Of a DNA stretch of 64,000 nucleotides, positions 17,871 through 27,861 are shown in pieces. The DNA comes from Spirodela intermedia (Eukaryota; Streptophyta; Magnoliopsida; Alismatales; Araceae), in NCBI GenBank assembly GCA_902729315.2, contig LR746272.1:13158327-13222326 (forward strand), in the 5' to 3' direction. Numbering within the stretch: the first letter of the stretch is position 1; every line of letters starts with the position of its first letter. The translations under genes were made by a program, and so were the position numbers. The notes beneath the pieces were generated by a model. It was not told the origin of the DNA and ran no database searches. It saw only the letters and a program-made list of their open reading frames with translations.

Positions 17871-19145
17871 CTACGCCTGGAGGACCTGGCAGTGCACGAT
17901 GTGGCTCTTGAGGCGGCGGCGGCCGGCGATGTTCGACCAAAGGTTGGTCATGAAGGTTTTGAGCTGGCCCTTCCCGGCGATGGTCTCCCAGCAGGGCTCG
18001 CCCTCGGGGCGGGCGACGTCGACGAGGGAGATACTCATGTTGTTGCGGATGATGCAGAGCTTCCCGTTGAGCGGCACGAGGGCCGCCGCCTCCAGCGCGC
18101 GAGACCCCCCGAGGTGCATCCTGCTGTCGATGTGCCCGCTCCAGGAGTCCGACTCCTCGTCGTATACCCGCAGCTTGCAGCCGTCCTTGCAGTCCAGGGC
18201 GTAGAGCTGCCCGTTGAGGCAGACGCTGGGGTTCCGCCACCCGCTGACCATGCCTCCGACGACGGGATACCAGCTGTCCGTCTCCGGGAGGTAGACCTCG
18301 CTGAGCACCTGCCGGTGGGAGCCGAGGCCCTTGAGGAACCACTTCCCGTTGTAGACAACGCCGATGAAGGGCACCATCGCCGTGCTCATCTCCGAGATGA
18401 ACGACCACCGGTTCTTGTTTGGGTCGTACACCTCCGCCGACCGCAGCGAGCGGTGGACGCCCTCACTCTCCCCACCGGCCACATACAGACAGTTGTTCAT
18501 CACGCAGTACCCGAAGCAGTGCCGCCGCCGCAGCATGTCTGGCGCCCGGTGCCACTTGTTGGTCCTCGCGCTGTAGAAGATCACCCGCCGCATCGAGCCC
18601 TTGAGCGGGTCCTTGCCGCCGAACAGGTAGAGGTGGCAGCCGCTGAGCACGGCGCACCCGAACCCCAGCGCCTCCGAGTACTCCAGCGGAACGGGGGGCA
18701 GCGGCTGCCACAGCTGGTACACCGGGTCGAAGGCCTCCCACGATATCCGCCCGTCTCTGTCCCTCTTGATCACGTAGATCCACTCCTCCGTGATCTCCAG
18801 GTTCTTCCGCAGAGAGTAGAAGTAGTTCCCCGCCAGCAGGCGGTACCAGCGCTTGCACACCAGCCGCAGCTTCCTGTGCTCCGCGCGCGGCACGCGGATC
18901 AGGCACGCGATTGCCAGGTCGTCGGGCAGCCCCGGCAGCAGCGGCGACTGGCTCCGGCTCCGCTCGCCGCGCGCCGCCCGCCGCTTGCTCGGCCGCACAG
19001 ATGGCCGGATGCTCGGCTGCTGGCAGTTCTTCGCGCCGGGGACGAACTTGCGCGCCCCGGAGACCGTCTTCAGCCCCGCGTCCACTTTGCAGAGGCACGC
19101 CGTGCTGTCGACCTGCATGTTTTCCATCCACACCCAGTGCACCAC
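17871..19145 (-). CDS. F-box/kelch-repeat protein, SAGL1-like
   Basis: One uninterrupted 424-residue frame. The N-terminus has the family motif CLCKVDAGLKTVSGARKFVPG (residues about 17-36), then an F-box at about 69-110 starting LLPGLPDDLAIACLIRVPRA and containing LRLVCKRWYRL. Kelch repeats follow, with double-glycine blades such as HLYLFGGKDP and CLYVAGGESEG, and the protein ends SHIVHCQVLQA, as in Arabidopsis At1g55270 (SAGL1). F-box proteins bind SKP1 in SCF ubiquitin ligases and the kelch propeller picks the substrate; SAGL1 is reported to control wax and phenylpropanoid enzymes, and that substrate range is only inferred here. The start at 19145 is the first in-frame Met; the Met at residue 7 is an alternative. 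No intron is needed inside the coding part, but a 5' UTR intron cannot be excluded. Very GC-rich, so it casts a long antisense open frame. Confidence 0.94.
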   Translation of the reverse strand: MVHWVWMENMQVDSTACLCKVDAGLKTVSGARKFVPGAKNCQQPSIRPSVRPSKRRAARGERSRSQSPLLPGLPDDLAIACLIRVPRAEHRKLRLVCKRWYRLLAGNYFYSLRKNLEITEEWIYVIKRDRDGRISWEAFDPVYQLWQPLPPVPLEYSEALGFGCAVLSGCHLYLFGGKDPLKGSMRRVIFYSARTNKWHRAPDMLRRRHCFGYCVMNNCLYVAGGESEGVHRSLRSAEVYDPNKNRWSFISEMSTAMVPFIGVVYNGKWFLKGLGSHRQVLSEVYLPETDSWYPVVGGMVSGWRNPSVCLNGQLYALDCKDGCKLRVYDEESDSWSGHIDSRMHLGGSRALEAAALVPLNGKLCIIRNNMSISLVDVARPEGEPCWETIAGKGQLKTFMTNLWSNIAGRRRLKSHIVHCQVLQA

Positions 19146-20069
19146 AGACAGTCAGGTCAACGGATGATTCATGCATGCAGAGGAGAGATCTACGCAAGCT
19201 CGAGCCTTTTCCAGTGCTCGATGATGTTCCTTCCACGAGTCTAATCAATCACTTCGACAGAACAAAAACCAAAAGCAAAACCACGAACCCGAGAACACTA
19301 AAAATTCATGCCGGAGCAAAGACCAAAGCTGGGATTTTTCCCGGACGAATCGGCACCAGAGTCGACTCTCGACCTCACAAGAGGCCGCCATGTTCTTCCC
19401 ATCTTTGCCGCGGACGACGGAGGAATGAGTGTCTTCCTTACACGAACGAGAAAAAAACCAGCGGCGGGTTGGGGTGTCCTCCCGGAGCTGCATGTCTCGG
19501 GGAAAGGTTAGGGGCCGACTTGCTCATGAACAGTGTCGCTGGGCCTCTCGAGCGGATTACTTCACCCCCCTGCAAAAATGCGAACTACGACCCCCAACAT
19601 CGCAGGAAGACACCGAGGAGGAGGCATTGGAGGCTGCTGGATTTCAGAGGGAGTTCCCTGTTTCACGGACGGTCAATCGATACCCGGAGGGGAGAACTCG
19701 GCGTCCGAATCAAGTGCGAAGAGCATCGATGAAAAATGGCGCTCGAATCACCATCTCACTCCGGAGGGCCGCAGAAACAGGAGCTCGAGATGCCGAATAC
19801 TTCCCTTTCTTGAGTCATCTCGAAGCCTGATTTTCCATCCACTTTCTTCGGTTGGTCTTCCACTGGGGTCGGCAAAAGCGGGGATTGTCGCCCCACAGAT
19901 AAACCGCCGTGAAATCAAAGAGGACGAAAGGGGAGAGAGCTAGTCACGCACGCGGAGGGATGGTCGGAGAATGGCGAGAGAGCGAGGAAGCGCACGGAGA
20001 AACAGTCGGCGAGAGGTTCCAGAGACCCTCCTGCGAGGGGAATCGGATTGAGATCGTTCCCCAGAAAGG

Positions 20070-20104
20070 GAGAGGAGGAGGAGGAGGAGGAGGAGGAGGA
20101 GGAG
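20070..20104. repeat. (GGA)n trinucleotide repeat
   Basis: About eleven GGA/GAG units; reads as a serine-coding or CCT leader tract on the minus strand. Confidence 0.95.
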
Positions 20105-20659
20105 ATCGGACTTACGAGCGGAGGCTGATTGACGTGGTTCATCTTGTCTTCTTTAGTCACTTGCGGTTCTACCAAAAATCCATGCGCAGGTTGCAGAACA
20201 GATGGAGCGGCTGAAGAACCGGAGGAGGGTGAGAGAAGCAGGGAGGAAGAGGAGGAGGCCGATCTCTGGCTACACTCCCGATCTGGAGCTGCGCAGCCCG
20301 GTGGCCCCAGCGAAGCCCCAGCCCCGCATAGGAGACCCAACCATCAAACCCATCTCCCAAAAACGCGGAACGGCTTCTCCTCTGATTGAAGTTACAGCCA
20401 ACCAGCCGGCCAGGCTCCAGCTTCCCCTTTCTTTCCCTCCCTCGGGAGAAGGCTCCAACGAAACCCTAGACTAGCTTTTCTCCATCAGCGACCCCCCCCT
20501 CCCCCCCTCGATCGACGGCAGAAACCTGGGCGAAGAGGGGGAGGAAGAAGGTTTGGGTATGGAGAGACCGGAGAGAGGTGAAATGAACGGGTGCCGGGAG
20601 ATGAAAGAGGGCGCCGCCCGGGTGGAGATAAACAGGGAGATGCAGGTGAAATGGGGGAG

Positions 20660-20662
<3 letters not shown>

Positions 20663-20700
<38 letters not shown>
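20663..20700. repeat. (GA)n microsatellite
   Basis: Nineteen AG units about 1.5 kb upstream of the F-box/kelch start; CT on that gene's strand. Confidence 0.97.
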
Positions 20701-20703
<3 letters not shown>

Positions 20704-21119
20704 TAGAGCGAAGCAGGTCAAATGTGAGATGAGAGACAGAGAGGGAGAAACCCGGGGTGAAATGCCGCAGATAGAGAGAGAGAGAGAGGAGCGTAGGGAG
20801 GAGCCGCAGGAGGGGTGTGGGCCCCGTAAGAACATTAAAATCTGTGGGCCCCATGCTTACTCTGGCGACGCTTGTCCGACGCGACGGGGTCGAGTGGGAA
20901 CGGTCAGCCAGGTGGGGCCCGATCCCCCTCTCCTCCTTGTGACACGAGCCCGGTGGGCCCTTTCATCAGGGAAACCGCCATCAGCCACACCTCGGGCTGT
21001 CCGCCAGCGGCGACTCGCCCGAGCCAACTCGGCCCACCCCCCACCACCTTCGCCCGAACAAAGGCGCTACATCGAAGTAGGCCTTTCACCTCCACGTATC
21101 ACAATACGAAGAAGAGACC

Positions 21120-21122
<3 letters not shown>

Positions 21123-21155
<33 letters not shown>
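21123..21155. repeat. (GA)n microsatellite
   Basis: About sixteen AG units 160 bp beyond the 3' side of the tRNA-Thr gene. Confidence 0.97.
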
Positions 21156-21159
<4 letters not shown>

Positions 21160-21317
21160 GACCTGTTTGTCCAGGTGGCTCCGTCTTCTGCGGCGAAGAC
21201 GGCGGAGCGAGTCAAAATCTTGCTTGCGGCCCAGCAGTCCAGCTCCCCCATCAGGAAAATGAAAAATGAAAATCTCGCCACATATTTTCATAGCATCAGG
21301 CATTAGAGAGAGCGAGA

Positions 21318-21389
21318 AGCTCCCGGCGAGGATCGAACTCGCGACCTTTCGCTTACGAAGCGAACGCACTACCACTATGCTACGGAAGC
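21318..21389 (-). tRNA. tRNA-Thr (anticodon CGU)
   Basis: On the minus strand the 72 nt fold as a cloverleaf. The acceptor stem GCTTCCG pairs with CGGGAGC (one G-T pair), the D stem GCAT pairs with GTGC, the anticodon stem TTCGC pairs with GCGAA around the loop TTCGTAA, and the T stem GCGAG pairs with CTCGC around TTCGATC. The anticodon CGT lies at 21357-21355. There is no intron and no encoded CCA, as expected for a nuclear gene; the discriminator base is T. The A box (TAGCATAGTGG) and B box (GTTCGATCC) are intact. CAA-containing sequence lies just upstream (TTGCAATCGAAA). The first clear T-run downstream is only about 40-50 nt away, so the terminator is weak. Confidence 0.93.
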
Positions 21390-21667
21390 TTTCGATTGCA
21401 AGTTTCTATCAACAAACTTAAGATTCAAAAATTGACGAACCCCGCGTGAGAGATGCTCTCGCAGAACAGTGGGGCTCGCTGGACGGCGGTGGAGTCACCT
21501 TCTAGTCCTTCCCCAACATCTCTCTTAGCCACCTAACTACCTGAATGTTTTTGGTGCTGTCCCCGTCAGTCTGTGTATCATTAGGCCCCCTCCCTTCCGT
21601 CCCTCTACTTCCGCTATACAGCGCGGCGCCGACGCTGACGAGCGGTGAAGCCACCGCGGATCTCGCC

Positions 21668-23649
21668 ATGGAGAAGAAGCCGCCGCCGCCGCAGCATGTG
21701 CAGCTCTCGCAGCAGCGGACGCGCTGGCTTCTGCCGCTGCTCGCTTCCCTCTTCCTCTCCTCGCTGCTGATCTCCGCCTCCACCTTCTCCTCCCCTTCTT
21801 CTTCTTCCTCCGTCGCGCCCATCTCCTCCTCATACGGCGGTGGCGGGGGCGGCGACCGCGGTGGGCACTCCCCGCTCTTCGTGGAGGACGAGCTCCGGGC
21901 TTCCCCCAGACGAGCCCCTCCCGGCTCCGAGATCCCCCGGATCGCCTACCTCATCTCCGGCTCGGCCGGCGACGGCGAGAGCCTCCGGCGGGTCCTCCGG
22001 GCGCTGTACCATCCCCTGAACACCTACGCCGTCCACCTCGACCTCGAGGCCTCCGCCGCCGAGCGGATGGAGCTCGCCGCCGCCGTGCGGGACGATCCCG
22101 TCTACGCCCGGTTCGGGAATGTCCGGGTGATCGTGAAGGCCAATCTGGTCACGTACCGGGGCCCCACCATGGTGGCGAACACCCTCCATGCCGCCGCTGT
22201 CCTGCTTAGGGAGGGCGGCGACTGGGACTGGTTCGTCAACCTCAGTGCTTCCGACTACCCCCTCGTCACCCAGGATGGTAAGTCAATGGAATGTCCCCCA
22301 GCTCCCCCCTTCTCCCTTCATCGTTTTCCTTAAAAGCGCACTTCTTTACAAAACTCCGACGATCTTCTCGAGCAGATCTCCTCTACGCGCTGTCGGGCTA
22401 CCCGAGGCACCTCAACTTCATCGACCACACGAGCGACATCGGCTGGAAGGAGTGCGCCCTCGCCCTCGCCCTCGCCCTTGCCCTCGCCCACGACCTCCTG
22501 CAGCGAGCTTCCCATCTGATCTGACGAGGTGATTGTCGACTGGCCCCGCAGGTTCCACAGGGCGAAACCCATAATCATCGATCCCGGCCTGCACAGCTCG
22601 CAGAAGTCCGATGTGTTCTGGGTCACGGAGAGGAGGACCCTGCCCTCGGCCTTCAAGCTCTTCACTGGTGAGTCACCTGTAGCCCAGGCTTGCTTCCTGT
22701 GACGGTAGACAATGGATCCGATCTCTGAGAGGCTACACCGCCCACTCGCGACTCGAGATCGATCCCTCCCCGCAAATCCATTCGAACTGGTCGGGCGCTC
22801 TGGGGGTGGAGCTTTCGAGCTATTTCTGTGAAGATTTGACTCTTCACCGCTGTCCTCCGAAGAAGCCGCGGGGGACAGATGATTGGGCGGCGTCCCCCGT
22901 TCAGTTCTGCCGATCTTGGATGGGAGATCGGCGAGCGACCGTGATGGACGCCTTGAGAACTTCGGCGACATCACTGGGCTCGCCGTCCATCATATGTTAA
23001 TTGTCTCAGTCTTCTCTGAAGCGGGCTCCGTCGAGGATCCCCGGCAGGGATGGTACTCGCAGAGCGCTCGGCGGTTTGCTCCCGAGGAAGGGCTCAATTC
23101 ATGGTTGTGGTGGTGATGGTCGCAGGGTCGGCGTGGATGATGCTGAGTCGGGAGTTCATGGAGTTCTGCCTTTGGGGGTGGGACAACCTCCCCCGGACGC
23201 TGCTCATGTACTACGCCAACTTCCTCTCCTCCCCGGAGGGCTACTTCCACACGGTTATCTGCAACGCGGGCGACTTCCGCAACACGACGGTCAACCACGA
23301 CCTCCACTACATCTCCTGGGACAACCCCCCCCGGCAGCACCCGCACTTCCTCGAGCTCGCCGACCTGTCCAGGATGATCGCCAGCAACGCCCCCTTCGCG
23401 AGAAAGTTCCCTAGGGACGCCCCCGTTCTCGACAAGATCGACGCCGACCTGCTCCGCCGTCGCCGGCCGGGGGGCTTCCCCCACGGCGGCTGGTGGTCCT
23501 CCGGCAACGGCACCGGCACCGACCTGCCGTTCCTTTCTCCGCCGGCGGGGGCTGCCGACCTCAGCCCCGGCCCCGGCGCCGGGAGAGTGAAGAAGCTGAT
23601 AGATGAGCTACTCTCCGCGGAAGGCTTCGAAGACGGCCACTGCCGATGA
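21668..23649 (+). CDS. GT14 glucuronosyltransferase-like protein (core-2/I-branching family)
   Basis: Four exons: 21668-22277, 22376-22451, 22552-22667, 23126-23649, in phase, 441 residues. It is a type II Golgi protein: residues about 19-37 form the single membrane anchor after a short basic cytosolic tail, then a Ser/Gly-rich stem. The catalytic domain starts near IPRIAYLISG and shows YHPLNTYAVHLDLEA, VTYRGPTMVANTLHAA, WDWFVNLSASDYPLVTQDD, HLNFIDHTSDIGWKE, KPIIIDPGLH, FKLFTGSAWMMLSREF, YYANFLSSPEGYFHTVICN and NHDLHYISWD, all typical of plant GT14. Arabidopsis relatives (GlcAT14A-C) add beta-1,6-glucuronic acid to arabinogalactan-protein galactans; that substrate is inferred from family membership. 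The second intron starts with a hexanucleotide repeat close to its donor. The small DCC gene follows in the same direction. Confidence 0.94.
22456..22489. repeat. (CTCGCC)n hexanucleotide repeat at an intron donor
   Basis: Five to six imperfect CTCGCC units, with the last ones CTTGCC and CTCGCC, starting 3 bp after the donor GT of GT14 intron 2 (GTGCGC at 22452). Confidence 0.9.
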
Positions 23650-23825
23650 GAAACTCCGGCTAAGCGCATATCTTGATCGGCGCGTTATACCGATGACGAC
23701 AGAGATTCGAGTTAAATCGGATATTTTTTTTCGAGGAAGGCGAAGAGAGGACCTCCGCAGGCACGCTACGTGTCGGAAGTCCGGTGATGGTCACGAGGCA
23801 GAACAGCCTCCACCTCTTCGATGTG

Positions 23826-23847
23826 GAGAGAGAGAGAGAGAGAGAGA
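23826..23847. repeat. (GA)n microsatellite upstream of DCC gene
   Basis: Eleven GA units 124 bp upstream of the DCC start codon, in the 322 bp gap after GT14; likely leader or promoter sequence. Confidence 0.93.
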
Positions 23848-23971
23848 TCTTTGTCCACAGAATTCTGTATTTTATGAAAAAAAACAGGGCTTTGAGGGCC
23901 GGACGGCTAGGGTCCCCCCGAGTTTTTCCCGATATTCCTTCCATCCGGCCGTGCTGTTCGTCCCGGTAGAG

Positions 23972-24370
23972 ATGGCCCTCGCCGTCCATGCTGCAGGCAG
24001 ACCCGTCCCCGCGCGGAAGATGCGGTCGCCGGTCACCGCCCGCCGGTGGCCGGCGGCCGTCCCCCTCGGCTCCCGGATTTTCTCCGCTGCCGTCAGCACC
24101 ACTGGCGAAAAGCAGTGTCCCGACTGGGCGGAGGCCACGGCGGGGTTCTTCCGTGACGATTCCAGGCCCATCATGCTCTTCGACGGTGAGGATCCCTCGG
24201 GCGCTCTTCCCCCTCCTTTCCTGGTCTCCTCGTATCTTCTCCTTGGTTTTACCCTAAAACCTTCTCAGGTGTCTGCAATATGTGCAACGGCGGCGTTCGT
24301 TTTGTGCGCGGCAACGATCCCAACAGGTTGAGTCCATTCGTCCTCGTTCTCCTCTTTCCCTCAACAAACC

Positions 24371-24402
<32 letters not shown>

Positions 24403-24899
24403 CTCTCTAACATCCGCTTCCCGTCCAGGAGGATCAGGTTCGAGGCGCTGCAGAGCGAGGCGGGCAAGATGCTGCTGCAGAGGTCGGGGAGAGCCCCCGA
24501 TGACATCTCCAGCGTCGTCCTCGTCGAGAAGGACAGGTGAGGAGGATCCCCAGCCCTCGCCCCCTTCCTTCTGTCACATCTTCGTTCTTTGTAGCGGTGG
24601 TGACGATGGTTTGCTTCTCCGTGCTCTCCAAGGTCTTACATCAAGTCCGAGGCGGTGCTGAGAATCATGGAGTACCTGCGGCTGCCCTTCCCCCAGCTCG
24701 CCTTCTTCCTCAAGCTGGCCCCCCTGTGAGCGACCCCTCCTCTTCGCCGTAGCTCTTACCTGACTGAGAGAAGAAAAACACCGCGATTGATATGCACATA
24801 TTTTCTCTTCCTCGCAGGTTCGTGAGGGACTTCGCGTACGACAATGTGGCGAACAACCGCTACGCGTTCTTCGGAAGATCCGACTCCTGCGAACTGTAG
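23972..24899 (+). CDS. DCC-family thiol-disulfide oxidoreductase-like protein, probably plastid
   Basis: Five short exons: 23972-24185, 24269-24326, 24429-24536, 24633-24725, 24818-24899, in phase, 184 residues. The N-terminal about 45 residues are rich in Ala, Arg, Pro and Ser with few acids, which fits a chloroplast or mitochondrial transit peptide. The family signature is [14 protein letters not shown], with D71, C74 and C77 forming DxxCxxC (DUF393); the rest reads [36 protein letters not shown] and [20 protein letters not shown], matching plant DCC proteins such as At1g52590 by memory. A thiol redox role is suggested by the cysteine pair but the reaction is not established. The gene lies close behind GT14 but has its own leader with a GA tract. 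Confidence 0.93.
24371..24408. repeat. CT microsatellite in DCC intron 2
   Basis: Interrupted (CT)n run ending 20 bp before the exon 3 acceptor at 24429, acting as an extended polypyrimidine tract. Confidence 0.9.
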
Positions 24900-27861
24900 C
24901 AGGGGAGAGGGAGAGAAGTTTTCGAATCTTCGTTGGAAATAACTCACGCGGAACCCAGGAAGATGCGACCTCTCGGTGCCTGCAAATTCCTCACCGGGAT
25001 CATCACCATTTGCGAGGGCATCGCCCGCATTTGACTTCCGACATCGCCGGCGAGGTCCAGGCGCAGCGAAACCATCTGCCTCCTTCCTGTCGAGCCCCGC
25101 CTTCTTCCCTTGGCCGGTGTTCTCATATGTCGCCGAAGAGGGGTTCTGCCGCCGCCGGCGGTATCCGGGATCTTCTCTCCGACGACGTCAGTGTAGATAT
25201 CGATTCATCGACTATAAAAACACCGCCTTTTTTTTAAAAGTCGAGATCAATGCGCTAGCTACTAATCAGTTTTGGCTCAGACGATCCAATAATCCGTCGC
25301 TGAGGCGCGTGGTATGTACGCTGAGATGTGAGGCAACCCAGTGGCACCTTGAAGTCAACGGCCTAAACTGTGTGTCGAAGAAGGCCGGCTACAGGTTCCC
25401 CAAGAATCTCATCTTCGCAAAGCAAAAAACAAAAAAACAAAAAAACAAAAAAAACACATTTTTTTCGATCACCTGCTGATTCACGTAGTCAGTTTTATGG
25501 CCCTGAATAATGCGGCCATATTCCGGTGGGCACGTCCCCGCCGAGTGGAAATAAACCGGGGTCCATGCCCGATCAGTGGGAATCTCGTGGGCCGCCCGCC
25601 GACTGGTCTCGTCTCGCTTTCCGGACTGATTGATTGGAAGGTCGCATACCGGCTGGCGCGGGGTTCTGTCTTCCGCGGTGGGCTCGGCAGGGGAGACGGA
25701 AGGCGGCGGCTTAACTCCTCGTCCGTCGGTGCATGTCGACGTCTCGAGGAGACCGTGAATCGCCGCGAGGAATTCACGGTTCCTCCGGTGGATCTGGCGA
25801 TCGCTCGCCGGGACGTTTCTGATGGACTAGTACACCGACAAGTAGCCCGCTGAATTTTCTAGCAAGCTCGGAAGATGAAATTAAATCGAAATTAAATGTC
25901 CCTCCAAGTGTATCCCATCGATTAAAAGCTTTACGATCCAAGTGGGTGGTCACTTAGTTCTCCAAAGGATTTACTTCATCTTTCTGACCGATGCATTTAT
26001 TTCAAGGGTGGGTTCTTCGAGTGTAATTTTCTCAATGCAAATCACTTAGAATAATAAGTTGATATGCCAGAGATTTATGCCATTCAGGTGAAAAAGGCTT
26101 TCAATATCACACCCAGTACCCTGATTAATGGAGCGCAGAAAGGATACGCCAATAAGGTTCCCTGAAACAGGTGATGTGTTAAGGTCGATTCATTCAACCT
26201 GCAAGTGTTCTTCAACGTTTGAATCTTTGGGATGAATTTCGATTCATCTAATATTGAAACTTAAAAAGAAATGGTGCATTTATACTTGTTTTCTTCCTTT
26301 TCCGCTCCTTTCCTTGCCATCGCTGCCAAGGTTTTTATTTAACCATCAATCACAGTAATAAAAATCGTAGAAGACACCGAAATTATTTAAGGCCCACGCT
26401 CTGCTGATGTCAATTTGCAGAAGTGGAACTCTTCTGTTTGGGTCATGGAGAAAGATAAATCCACGTCAGAGTAGTCATAAGTGGTGAAAGTGAGAGTTTC
26501 TGGTTCAGTCTTAGCGACTTAACGGCCTTAGACAAACAAGTGCCACATAAAAACAAGTCACATTAAAAAAAAAAAAAAAAAATGTGTTGCGAGAGTGATG
26601 AGATTGGTTATCTTTCTCTATATACAACTGAGCAATTCGATTTACCGTTTACCTTTTTACTCTGGTTTAGCTCCTTCAGCCTATTGGAGAAGTTTATATT
26701 TTTATAATGCTGGGGTGAGTTACTTCTTACTCTGTTCTTCAGTCTATTGAAGGATGCTGGGATAGGTTCTTCCTTCTTGGGATGCTTCACAGATTCTGAA
26801 ATGCTGATGTGTTTCACAGTCTAGTGAAGGATGTTTATGTCGTAATTTATGTTACTTCCCTAGCATGCTTTTTACTTCCGTTTCAGTTACATTCCCCTCT
26901 CAATATATGTATGTACGATTAACTACTTGAACCTGGGATTGTTTTCTGGTTCATATCTTCTTGGGGCGCAGTCACCTCTTCCACCAATTGGTGCGAAGAA
27001 AGTTATACATATTCATCGCTCTCGTATGTAGCAGAGTTTTATGGCGCTGTATCTGATATTTCATCCATATTTTTTGTACTTGTAGGCCTCGCAAGATGCT
27101 TTAAGATGGCATTTGAAAGAAGATTAGTGTTCGTCATATATCAAATATGATACTGGCGATTACGAGCATGCTGTTTCGTGCCACATCACAGAAAGTGTGA
27201 GGTCCTGGCTTTCGGCCTGATTTATTTTCCCATTCTTTGTCACTGTAGAGCATTGATCTTCAATTTTTTGTGTCTGCCTTTTGATACATTGGAGTCTCTC
27301 TTCACTCAGTGAAGATGTTTAGGCGCGATTATCTCTCTTATGCTTCGCTTACCTGCCCAACGGTTGTTCAAATCTGTGTTCGGGTAGAATGAGGCACAGA
27401 TGCCGCAGTGTCTCTGCTATGAGGCTGTTTTCTAGCGTACCCGATCACTTTCTATCATTTTTTTGCATCCGAGTGCCTGTTATTATTGAATCTACAATGG
27501 GAAAGAATACATTTTTCAAGCAACATACAGCGATGAAGCGCCGATGGTCTGGGGCTGCTCCTTCACCTCTCTGTGAACTCTACTCGCCGGATTGGCATTA
27601 CAGTAGCACGATGCCGGCGTTCCTTTTCCTCTGTGGTGCCACCTTTGAGGTCATCCACTCGTTGGTGGGCTTCGAATTAGAATTCAAGTTGCAGCCCTCT
27701 TGTCTCCTGCGCATCCCTCGCATGTACAAGTACCACATCCTCACAAAAGATCATCTCCTCCTGCATCTGGAATGGGACGAGGAGATGAGAGCGGCAGTGC
27801 CTCAATACCGTGTGTCCTGTCCTGTTCGTCATTCTTCAATCCTCCCCAGGCCCCGTTCTTC
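24900..27861. other. Unassigned intergenic region
   Basis: Three kilobases without a gene I recognise. The first 900 bp are GC-rich with open frames on both strands; from 25860 the DNA is AT-rich. Phrases around TCTATTGAAGGATGCTGGGA (26740-26760) and TCTAGTGAAGGATG (26820-26833) are short internal repeats, and an A-run lies at 26564-26581. The last 500 bp are downstream of the lectin receptor kinase and should hold its 3' UTR. Confidence 0.5.
25421..25456. repeat. A-rich (CAAAAAAA)n repeat
   Basis: Four to five units of C followed by six to eight A. Confidence 0.85.

Larger units (their letters stand above)
19146..21317. other. GC-rich promoter/leader region without a recognised gene
   Basis: Several frames are open on both strands because the DNA is GC- and purine-rich, but none resembles a protein I know. 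The part next to 19146 is the F-box/kelch promoter or leader. The stretch 20040-20850 has GGA and GA tracts and pyrimidine-rich minus-strand sequence, as in plant 5' UTRs, so a distal untranslated exon of the F-box gene is possible. Confidence 0.5.

Noticed and set aside
21545-21667. Upstream in-frame Met for the GT14 gene at 21545
   Set aside because: It would place about 41 extra residues before the short basic tail and anchor normal for a type II Golgi enzyme; the ATG at 21668 has a better context (GCCATGG).
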